A stretch of DNA of 48,057 bases from a virus: positions 1 through 48,057 of the IMG/VR virus record IMGVR_UViG_3300037882_001289, one strand, 5' to 3'. Of this stretch, positions 7,371 to 14,601 are shown piece after piece. The position numbers were made by a program, and so were the translations under genes. Every line of letters begins with the position of its first letter. Position 1 is the first letter of the stretch. The notes under the pieces were generated by a model, which did no database searches, was not told the DNA's origin, and saw only the letters and a program-made list of their open reading frames with translations.

Positions 7371-8186
7371 ATGGAATACGAAGCCAATCAGAAACGCCAG
7401 CACGTCAACATTGTTGCTGCCACTTTCATTCATCCTGTCGCTGCTGCAGCGATGCTGATCTTCACGAAGTCGACACGTCTTGAGATGTCTCCTGGCGGGT
7501 TGGAAGAAGTAAAGCAGAAGTGCTTCGCTGAGCCGGAATGGATGATGCAGGAGCTGGACTACATGTCCAAGACCATCCGGTCGAGCTGGGAATTCCTGGA
7601 CATCACCTTCGCAGTCCGCAACGTGTCACGGGCCTGTGCGCAGCAGATGACCCGGACCCGGTTCACGCCGATCGATGGCGACCTTTTCGCTTCCTATGCT
7701 ATGCAGTCGCAACGCGTGACCGATATGTCCGGAATGGGCTGGCACAACCCGTTCGACGCTGAAGAGCAGCAGGACCGCTTCGAAGAGTTCGAAGCTCGCA
7801 TGCAGGACATCGTCCATGGCCATTATGAGATCATGGTCAATGATGGCGTCAAGCTCGAGGACGCGCGGGGGGTACTTCCCGTAAACCTTCACTGCAACCT
7901 CATTGCGAAGTACAACCTTCGCATGCTGGTCGATCTGGTCCAGAAGCGCGAGAGCTATCGGGCGCAAGGCGAGTTCAACACGGTTGCCCGGGAAATGCGC
8001 GAAGCTCTGGTCGAGATGTGGCCTTGGGCGAGCTTGTTCCTGCGTCCGAAGAACGATTTAGCAAAGTCTGCTGTCCAAGATCTTCGTGTGTCGATCGAGA
8101 AGGCGGCAGACCAAGTTGGCCAGAAGCTTGCTCATGAGATGATGATCAAGCTTGCCAAGGTCGATGACATCCTTCAAGGAGACTGA
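7371..8186 (+). CDS. thyX: Flavin-dependent thymidylate synthase (ThyX) variant
   Basis: 271 residues. C-terminal ThyX hallmarks are present: ARGVLPVNLHCNLIAKYNLR (about 164-183), then YRAQGEFNTVAREM, matching the usual LP...NLR...AQxExR layout. The ThyX signature (canonically RHR-x7-S) reads TRTRF and then, after an insertion of about 8 residues (TPIDGDLF), ASYAMQSQR. ThyX methylates dUMP using methylene-THF, with FADH2 as hydride carrier. The altered signature may only be a phage-type variant, or may reflect another one-carbon transfer such as hydroxymethylation. It sits between the FAD oxidoreductase and nucleotide phosphatases. Confidence 0.85.
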   Translation: MEYEANQKRQHVNIVAATFIHPVAAAAMLIFTKSTRLEMSPGGLEEVKQKCFAEPEWMMQELDYMSKTIRSSWEFLDITFAVRNVSRACAQQMTRTRFTPIDGDLFASYAMQSQRVTDMSGMGWHNPFDAEEQQDRFEEFEARMQDIVHGHYEIMVNDGVKLEDARGVLPVNLHCNLIAKYNLRMLVDLVQKRESYRAQGEFNTVAREMREALVEMWPWASLFLRPKNDLAKSAVQDLRVSIEKAADQVGQKLAHEMMIKLAKVDDILQGD

Positions 8187-8187
8187 C

Positions 8188-8391
8188 ATGTCAACGACAG
8201 GGATCATTGATGTCGAAGTTATCTATCGGCATCACACCGACCGCGCTATCTGCGTCTGGACAGACGAGACGGCGAGAGACGACATCTGGCTTCCGCTTTC
8301 AGCCGTAGAAGTTGATGGTCTGAAAGCTCGTGGCCGCAAAGTCACAGTCACCGGACCAGAGACCATGTTCCTCGAGAAAGGGCTCATCTGA
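8188..8391 (+). CDS. Hypothetical protein, 67 aa
   Basis: ATG at 8188 lies directly after the thyX stop with AAGGAG upstream; its stop overlaps the next ATG. Beta-rich small protein containing DVEVIYRHHTDRAICVW and WLPLSAVEVD. No family recognised, but the position suggests an accessory of the nucleotide block. Confidence 0.65.
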   Translation: MSTTGIIDVEVIYRHHTDRAICVWTDETARDDIWLPLSAVEVDGLKARGRKVTVTGPETMFLEKGLI

Positions 8392-8879
8392 TGAAAGACA
8401 TTGAACTGATAGTCTGCGATCTTGACGGAACTTTATGTGACGTCAGGCATCGTCAGCATCTTGCTCAAGTCGGGCAATGGGACGAGTTCCATTCTCTGCT
8501 TGAGCTTGACTCCCCCCGGCCTATGGTGCTGGCCATGATCAAGCATATGCTGACCTTGGAATCTGAGCCAAGGTTCGTATTCCTGACTGGCAGGCCGGAC
8601 AACCACAGAGGCCAGACAATAGCTTGGTTGGCCGAGAAATGCGACCTGCTCGAAATCGACGACTACAATGAGCTGCTCATGCGCGGTAAGGATGAGTATG
8701 GCTCAGATACGGTCATCAAGCAAGAACTTCTGGAATCATATATCGCTTCCGAGTTCTCTGGCTATGACCCAGAAGAGATCAAGTCGAGGACTTTGATCCT
8801 CGACGATAGAGATAAAGTGGTAGCCCACTTCCGAGACTTGGGCTATGAAACGTGGCAAGTCAACGAAGGAACATTCTGA
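8391..8879 (+). CDS. HAD-superfamily phosphatase
   Basis: 162 residues. Motif I is CDLDGT (nucleophile D10, acid/base D12), motif II is VFLTGRP (Thr near residue 66), and motif IV is LILDDRDK (about residues 138-145). The pattern resembles the phosphatase domain of polynucleotide kinase/3'-phosphatase and phage acid phosphatases. Likely substrates are 3'- or 5'-nucleotide phosphates. No kinase domain is attached. It overlaps both neighbours by one base, so translation is coupled. Confidence 0.83.
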   Translation: MKDIELIVCDLDGTLCDVRHRQHLAQVGQWDEFHSLLELDSPRPMVLAMIKHMLTLESEPRFVFLTGRPDNHRGQTIAWLAEKCDLLEIDDYNELLMRGKDEYGSDTVIKQELLESYIASEFSGYDPEEIKSRTLILDDRDKVVAHFRDLGYETWQVNEGTF

Positions 8880-9730
8880 TGAAAGATGACCTCGACAAAC
8901 CTTACGTTCCGAACGTGTTCGTTGTCACTGGGGCGAGCAGCGGCCTTGGTAAAGCTATCGCCGATCAGCTGGCTACAAGGCCAGACAGCTTCGTGCTCAG
9001 GATCCATGGGCCCAACGAAGAGGGCGCAAGGTACTGGCCCGGTGACATGGACGAGTGCTGGACTGATCTGGCGTCAGAGACCGAATCGGCATTGACGGCC
9101 GATTGGATCAAGGATCGCACAAGAAGGTATATCGAACAGGTTTCCAAGACTGCTTGGAATGAATCCGAATGCTATCCGGTTCTGATCAACTGCGCAGGCA
9201 TCAACTACATCGAATGGTTCGATCAAGCTGACTTCAGCGAGTTCGACAAGCTGATGAATCTGAATGTCAAGGCTGGCCTGATGCTCACTCACTATCTGAT
9301 TGGGAAGAAGCCTCCAGCCGTTCAATCAGATCACGAGAACTGGTTCCGTGGCACCGGAGCTATCTTGAACATCGTGTCGAACGCGAGCCACGTCGCTATG
9401 ACTAACTCTGCGTTCTACAATGCTTCCAAGGGCGCATTCCACATCGCAACTCTTGCGTTGGCGCGCGAACTGCGCAAGACGCACGGCATCTGCGTCTTTG
9501 GGATCAGCCCCAACAAGCTGTCTGGGACTTCGATGTCAGAATACATCGAGAACAGGGTACCTTCGCTGCGTGGATGGACGCCAGAGCAGGCCGCAAGCTA
9601 CCAGCTGGCAGCGTTGCCGTCGGGGGAGGAGACTGATCCGATCATCCTTGCCGAGTTCATCGGGTTTCTTCTTTCGAAGCCTGAACGCCACAAATACCTC
9701 ACCAACACTGTAATCCCTTACGGAGCTTGA
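8879..9730 (+). CDS. Short-chain dehydrogenase/reductase (SDR)
   Basis: 283 residues, start overlapping the previous stop by one base. The cofactor motif TGASSGLGKA (TGxxxGxG) is near residue 18, the NAG equivalent is NCAGINY, and the catalytic Ser, Tyr and Lys appear in VSNASHVAMT and FYNASKGA (YxxxK). ISPNKLSGT follows. It is a full-length classical SDR with an intact NAD(P)-dependent active site. An SDR is unusual in a phage of this size. Its place beside thyX, HAD and VOC genes hints at base, sugar or cofactor modification, but the substrate cannot be read from sequence. Confidence 0.88.
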   Translation: MKDDLDKPYVPNVFVVTGASSGLGKAIADQLATRPDSFVLRIHGPNEEGARYWPGDMDECWTDLASETESALTADWIKDRTRRYIEQVSKTAWNESECYPVLINCAGINYIEWFDQADFSEFDKLMNLNVKAGLMLTHYLIGKKPPAVQSDHENWFRGTGAILNIVSNASHVAMTNSAFYNASKGAFHIATLALARELRKTHGICVFGISPNKLSGTSMSEYIENRVPSLRGWTPEQAASYQLAALPSGEETDPIILAEFIGFLLSKPERHKYLTNTVIPYGA

Positions 9731-9731
9731 A

Positions 9732-10268
9732 ATGCAAGAAATCCATCCTTTGGCTACCAAGAATGTGGCTTTATCCCCCCTCGCTATGTTCCTGAAGATC
9801 GACCAGTTGGCCTTCTTGGCCCGGACCGACGAGGACGTCGCTTCGATCAAGAAGATGCTTCGCCTGGAAGAAGCGAACTGGGTCGAAGACGAAGTCGCAG
9901 CTCGCGGTTACGTCCGTGGCGCGGGCGACGAAGCAACGAACTTCGCTCGCTTGCTCTTCAACTACGATCTTGGGATCGAAGTCGAGATCTTGCGCTATTT
10001 GAACGGCGCGAACTATCCCGACATCGGCGAAGTGCCTTCCTGCAAGCTCGCCCATATCGGCATGCATGTGGACAAGGGCGAGAAGATCCCGGTCGGGCTT
10101 GTCGACTTCGTCTTCGCATTCCCGATCATCCAGCAGGTCGAGACTATCGCCCACACCAACGAGTTCTTGATCAATACGGGCCGGAAATATCGCTATACGA
10201 TTTACGACACTCGTGAATTGCTTGGCGTGTACTTGAAAGTCATCGAACGTCTGGAGCAAGAAGCATGA
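9732..10268 (+). CDS. VOC/glyoxalase-fold protein
   Basis: 178 residues, starting 1 base after the SDR stop region. KIDQLAFLARTDEDVASIKK and LLFNYDLGIEVEILRY with KLAHIGMHV resemble the paired beta-alpha-beta-beta-beta modules of the vicinal-oxygen-chelate fold. H in KLAHIGMHV and E in the EVEI strand could be metal ligands. Family members include glyoxalases, isomerases, dioxygenases and drug-binding proteins, so the reaction is open. Tight coupling to the SDR suggests the two act in one pathway. Confidence 0.6.
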   Translation: MQEIHPLATKNVALSPLAMFLKIDQLAFLARTDEDVASIKKMLRLEEANWVEDEVAARGYVRGAGDEATNFARLLFNYDLGIEVEILRYLNGANYPDIGEVPSCKLAHIGMHVDKGEKIPVGLVDFVFAFPIIQQVETIAHTNEFLINTGRKYRYTIYDTRELLGVYLKVIERLEQEA

Positions 10269-10792
10269 GTGAATCTTCCCATGCTTTCAATCACAGCACG
10301 GGGAAATGCGACTGGTGCGGAGCAACAAGGTACTCCGTGCCAGTCAACGATGTCTGCCTTAAGAGAGGAGAAGACATCTATGCCCCGCAACCAGAATTCC
10401 AATCCATCCGAGGTAAAATAAAGCCGATATTCTTGAAGGGGATGGATCAAGAAATGCCAGAAGAAGAGACCCGGTTGCCTTTCGTGGCTTCGAAGCTGCA
10501 TGGGCTCGCTGATCTATTCGCTGAAAGGAATGCAGTCTATAAGGACAACTTCCGTATGGTGGGCAGGATCATGGTCGCCATGTTCCCAGAAGGGATCGAG
10601 CTGAAGACTGAAGAAGACCACAACAAGTTTCACCTCTTCATGCTTAAGATCGTCAAGCTTTCACGATACGTCGTCAACTACGACCAAGGTCATATAGACA
10701 GCATCGACGATGATATCGTGTACACTGCCATGGTGGCGGCGCTGGACGAGGAAGCGAGAGCGAGTAGGTCTGAAAATGGCCAGCAGGCTTGA
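10265..10792 (+). CDS. DUF6378-like protein with N-terminal zinc knuckle
   Basis: 175 residues, ATGA overlap with the VOC gene. N-terminal CDWCGATRYS...C is a probable zinc knuckle. The C-terminal half (ERNAVYKDNF, then LFMLKIVKLSRYV, then IDDDIVYTAMVAAL) resembles the small helical DUF6378 phage family, which has MazG-like helical character. Function is unknown; a role in nucleotide handling is suggested by position only. Confidence 0.6.
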   Translation: MSESSHAFNHSTGKCDWCGATRYSVPVNDVCLKRGEDIYAPQPEFQSIRGKIKPIFLKGMDQEMPEEETRLPFVASKLHGLADLFAERNAVYKDNFRMVGRIMVAMFPEGIELKTEEDHNKFHLFMLKIVKLSRYVVNYDQGHIDSIDDDIVYTAMVAALDEEARASRSENGQQA

Positions 10793-11231
10793 GCAAGAAA
10801 CAGCTTCTTGTAGCGTCGCCAGCCAACCGAGTGGCGACGAGCTGAGTGGCTTTCTTGGCCATTTTCTTGACCCCGAAGATCTGTCAGCTCAGGATGACTT
10901 CCTTCACAAGGCTATGGCTATTGGAGCTGCTCGCAGAAGAGAGTTGCTCAGCCAGATCTTCGAAAGATGCCGTTGGGAAGGTGCCTGCCTGATCTGGCAA
11001 GGCAGTCATTCTGGGGAAGGAAGAGGCGGCGGATACGGCAGGATGAGCTTCGAGGGAACGACAGCCTCTGTGCACCGGATAGTCTATGCAATAGTGTATG
11101 GCCCTATACCGCCAAAGAAGCAAGTGGATCACGATTGCAATACGAGGCGGTGCTGCAATCCGCTTCACATGAAGCATATGACCCACAAGAAGAATCAGAA
11201 ACTCAGGGACAAGAGATCCCGGACAACTTAA
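10776..11231 (+). CDS. HNH endonuclease
   Basis: 151 residues from ATG 10776, overlapping the previous gene by 17 bases in another frame. GYGRMSFEGTTASVHRIVYA followed by VDHDCNTRRCCNPLHMKHM is an HNH_3-type core: the DH pair supplies the catalytic His and the Cys pair plus later His/Asn shape the zinc/metal site. Such genes are often homing endonucleases inserted near replication genes, and this one lies directly before the exonuclease and polymerase genes. It could be a free-standing mobile element or a domesticated nicking enzyme. Confidence 0.88.
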   Translation: MASRLEQETASCSVASQPSGDELSGFLGHFLDPEDLSAQDDFLHKAMAIGAARRRELLSQIFERCRWEGACLIWQGSHSGEGRGGGYGRMSFEGTTASVHRIVYAIVYGPIPPKKQVDHDCNTRRCCNPLHMKHMTHKKNQKLRDKRSRTT

Positions 11232-11242
11232 GAGGGACGACA

Positions 11243-11794
11243 ATGGTTGCCATCGTATTCGACACAGAGACGACAGGGTTCATAAGCAGCATTGATGCTC
11301 CTCTGAACACTCAGCCGAAGATCATCGAATTGTTCGCATTGAAGATCGACGAACAGAATTTCGAGATCATCGACGAGCTTGAGCTATTGATTGATCCAAG
11401 GGAAGACCTGCAGGAAGAGATCATTCGGGTCACCGGGCTGAATGATGTTGACCTGAAGGGCAAGGGAGAGTTCGCTATCCATGCGAATGCAATCAGCGAC
11501 TTCTGGCTTGGGTCAAACAGTTCTGTCGGGCACAACATCACGTTCGACTGCGACATGCTTGAAGTCGAGTTCAAACGGCTTGGCCGCGTCAACCGTTTCC
11601 CATGGTCGCCGAAGCGTATCTGCACGGTCGAGGCTTCAGAACACTACTTCGGAAGAAGGCTCAAGCTGATTGACTTGCATACCTACCTGTTCAGCGAAGG
11701 CTTCGAGCAAGCTCACCGGGCGAGGAATGACGTGATGGCAACCTACCGTTGCGTCAAAGAGCTTCACAGGCGGGGGGATCTTATTTTCTCTTGA
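11243..11794 (+). CDS. dnaQ: DnaQ-like 3'-5' exonuclease
   Basis: 183 residues from ATG 11243. DEDDh motifs are complete: ExoI VFDTETTG (D7, E9), ExoII GHNITFDCDM (Asp near 102) and ExoIII HRARNDV (His and Asp near 158-163). It ends 68 bases before the DnaE-type polymerase. This pairing mimics the bacterial alpha-epsilon proofreading couple, so it probably edits for the phage polymerase. No clamp-binding motif or alpha-binding tail like the E. coli epsilon C-terminus is evident. Confidence 0.9.
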   Translation: MVAIVFDTETTGFISSIDAPLNTQPKIIELFALKIDEQNFEIIDELELLIDPREDLQEEIIRVTGLNDVDLKGKGEFAIHANAISDFWLGSNSSVGHNITFDCDMLEVEFKRLGRVNRFPWSPKRICTVEASEHYFGRRLKLIDLHTYLFSEGFEQAHRARNDVMATYRCVKELHRRGDLIFS

Positions 11795-11862
11795 TTAACG
11801 CTTTTATTGGTGCTTCTGCCAGCCAGGCAGGGCATCTTTTCAACGACAAGAGGAGACGAGCC

Positions 11863-14601
11863 TTGAGAATTAGAAGTGGTTATTCCTTCCGTACAGCGTA
11901 CGGATTCCTTGAAGACGTGATGAGTAGAATTGATACGGAATACGCCCCCCTCACGGACAGGGCGTCTGCCTATGGGTTCAACCGTTGGCGCAAGCTGTGC
12001 GTCAAGAAAGGCCGCAAGCCTGTATTCGGCGTTGAGATCGCTGTCACTGATTCTCCTAACGCCAAGAAGATGAATCTGAACCATGTGACCTTGATCGCGA
12101 CCAATAGCCTAGGGCCATTGAACTCTGCTATTGAGCTTGCCTTCAGTAAGTTCAGGTTCGAGCCTGTCCTTACCTACAACGATCTTAACGCAATCGATCC
12201 AAGCATCAAGGTAATCCTTGGCCGCCGGATTGATCCGCAGATGCTCGATAATCAGCGCGAATGGTATGTGGCCGAAGGACCAAGCCAGATCCCGGCGATG
12301 AAGCGTATGGCTACTGAGTACGGATGGAAGCCTATAGCGAGCTCAGACAACCTGTACCCTTCGCCAGAAGATAGGCACGCATTCCTGATCACCCTTGGCC
12401 GCGATTCAAACACTCAGACTTGGGCTCAGCACATCATGTCCGATGCTGAGCTTCGAATGCATGCTTCTCCTGAAGCTTTCGCGAACCGGGACGCTCTGGC
12501 AGCGATGTGCACTGCCGACATGCTTACTCCTAAGCTGGTCAAACCTGCCACAGATAAGACCGTTGAGCAGTGGTGTCTGGATGCAGCCATTGGGCTTGGC
12601 GTGAACCTGCAGGATCCAGTGTATTGGGCGCGCTTCGAGCGTGAGCTTAAAGTCGTCAAGCAGCTTGGGTTCGAAGACTACTTCTTGATCATCGCTGATC
12701 TTGTGCGCTTCGCCAAGACCAAGATGTTCGTAGGTCCAGCTCGCGGTTCGTCTTGCGGTTCATTGATATGCTATCTGATGGGCATCACTACAGTCGATCC
12801 GATTGAGCATGACCTTCTGTTCGAACGTTTCCTAGATCCTGGTCGTGCCGACCTTCCGGACATCGACATCGACTTCAGCCACCAGCGCCGCGATATGGTG
12901 TTCACTTATCTATCGGACACTTACGGCAGAGATCACGTCGCTCGCCTTGGGACGATCTCCTTCATGCGTGAGCGTCAACTGGCTAAGGAAGTCTCAAGCG
13001 CGCTCAAGGTTCCTCACTTCAAGTTTGAATCCGTCATCAACAACGTTGAGAAGAACGAAGGCAACACTACGCTTATGATGGCCCTGCAGAACACGCAGGA
13101 TGGCGCTAAGCTGATGAGAGAGCATCCTGAGCTCGAGATCATCGGTCGGATCGAAGGTCATCCTAGGCACCACTCCACCCACGCGGCTGGGGTCGTTGTG
13201 ACTGACCTTCCTGTCCACGAGTACGTGGCTGTGGACGCCAGATCCAACACGGCAGAGGTTGATAAGAAGGATGCAGAGGACCTAGGTCTTCTGAAGATCG
13301 ACGCTCTTGGGCTTAAGCAGTTGTCCATCTTTGAGGATTGCCTTGAACTGATTGGCAAGCCATTCACTTGGTTGCAGAAGCTTCCGCTTAATGATCAAGC
13401 TGCGTTCAAGGTTCTCAACGACAAGCTATTCTCCGGCGTATTCCAATACAACGGCAGAGCAGTGCAACAGGTATCTTCGTCCTTCAATATCGAACAATTC
13501 GAAGATATGGTTGCCACAACTGCACTAGCTCGCCCCGGCCCACTTGGCGCTGGTGGCACAGACAAGTGGATTGCAGTCAGGAGAGGCGAAGCAACGGCAG
13601 CAATCGAGCATCCTGCCTTCGAACCAATCCTCGCCAGAACCAAAGGTATCGTGCTGTACCAAGAGCAGGTCATGCAAGCAGGTCGCGAGATCGGCGACAT
13701 GGACTGGGTGCGAGTGACCAAGCTTCGTAAGGCTGTCCAGTACTTTGGAGGCTCCAAGGGCATGGAAGAGTTCCGGGATGAGTTCATGATCGGAGCTAAA
13801 GCTAAAGAGATACCTGAGGACGTGGCCACTCGTTTCTGGGATGATCTTTTGACCTACGGTTCGTACGCATTCAACCGTTCCCACGCTGTTGCTTATTCGA
13901 TGATCTCATATTGGTGCTGCTACCTAAAGGCTCATCACTCTCTTGAATACGCTGCAGCCCTTCTCAACCATGAAGCTGACCCATCAAGACAGCGGATGCA
14001 GCTCAGAGAGATGGAAGCGGAAGGAGTAAAATACGTCCCAGTGGATCCGGAGACTTCAGGTCTCAAGTGGCAGGTGACCAAGAACGGCCTAGTTGGCCCG
14101 ATATCTCTGGTCAAAGGCATGGGCGCTAGAACAGCCCAAGAATACATAAGAGCGAGAGACCGGGGGGTCGATCCTCCAAAACGTGCAATGACGCTACTCA
14201 AGGATCCAGTCACCCCCCTCGACAGCTTGACGCCGATAACGCGTTCGATCAGCAACAACCATCCTGATCTGACTGCGATCAACATCTTCTCTGCGCCTAC
14301 CAAGGTAGATGAGCTCGGAGACCGGGCCCAGCGCGACTTGCTGCTCCTGCTCCGGTTGGTCAAGGCCAAGCCAAGGAAGGATGACAAGACTGGCGGAACC
14401 AAGATGACTGCTCTGATGGAGGATGACACCGGAGAGATCAAGGTCTTCTTCAATGGCCGCAAGTACAACGAATACGGAGCCGCTATGCTTGACCGTGGTC
14501 GGGTAGGTACGACCCTATGGGCAGTCAAAGGTTCTCAACCTGACGGTGGCGGGATCATATTCTGCGACGCTATCCGCTATCTGGGAGAGTTCAAACAATG
14601 A
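11863..14601 (+). CDS. dnaE: DNA polymerase III alpha (DnaE)-type replicative polymerase
   Basis: 912 residues. The frame is open upstream, but TTG at 11863 has AGGAGACGAG at ideal spacing and the product then begins LRIRSGYSFRTAYG, where DnaE PHP domains begin. PHP metal ligands look degraded (TDRASAYG for the usual TDHGN), so the domain is probably inactive. GPARGSSCGSLICYLMGI and PDIDIDF (D333, D335) carry two catalytic Asp; the third is probably D480 in KIDALGL. A helix-hairpin-helix lies near LVKGMGARTAQEY, and a C-terminal OB-like part ends the protein. Shorter than bacterial DnaE (about 1160), with no tau-binding domain visible. Likely the phage replicase. Confidence 0.93.
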   Translation: MRIRSGYSFRTAYGFLEDVMSRIDTEYAPLTDRASAYGFNRWRKLCVKKGRKPVFGVEIAVTDSPNAKKMNLNHVTLIATNSLGPLNSAIELAFSKFRFEPVLTYNDLNAIDPSIKVILGRRIDPQMLDNQREWYVAEGPSQIPAMKRMATEYGWKPIASSDNLYPSPEDRHAFLITLGRDSNTQTWAQHIMSDAELRMHASPEAFANRDALAAMCTADMLTPKLVKPATDKTVEQWCLDAAIGLGVNLQDPVYWARFERELKVVKQLGFEDYFLIIADLVRFAKTKMFVGPARGSSCGSLICYLMGITTVDPIEHDLLFERFLDPGRADLPDIDIDFSHQRRDMVFTYLSDTYGRDHVARLGTISFMRERQLAKEVSSALKVPHFKFESVINNVEKNEGNTTLMMALQNTQDGAKLMREHPELEIIGRIEGHPRHHSTHAAGVVVTDLPVHEYVAVDARSNTAEVDKKDAEDLGLLKIDALGLKQLSIFEDCLELIGKPFTWLQKLPLNDQAAFKVLNDKLFSGVFQYNGRAVQQVSSSFNIEQFEDMVATTALARPGPLGAGGTDKWIAVRRGEATAAIEHPAFEPILARTKGIVLYQEQVMQAGREIGDMDWVRVTKLRKAVQYFGGSKGMEEFRDEFMIGAKAKEIPEDVATRFWDDLLTYGSYAFNRSHAVAYSMISYWCCYLKAHHSLEYAAALLNHEADPSRQRMQLREMEAEGVKYVPVDPETSGLKWQVTKNGLVGPISLVKGMGARTAQEYIRARDRGVDPPKRAMTLLKDPVTPLDSLTPITRSISNNHPDLTAINIFSAPTKVDELGDRAQRDLLLLLRLVKAKPRKDDKTGGTKMTALMEDDTGEIKVFFNGRKYNEYGAAMLDRGRVGTTLWAVKGSQPDGGGIIFCDAIRYLGEFKQ

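Noticed and set aside
13935-14528. 197-codon minus-strand frame inside dnaE
   Set aside because: Ser/Arg/Leu-rich shadow frame. The opposite strand encodes clear polymerase motifs.
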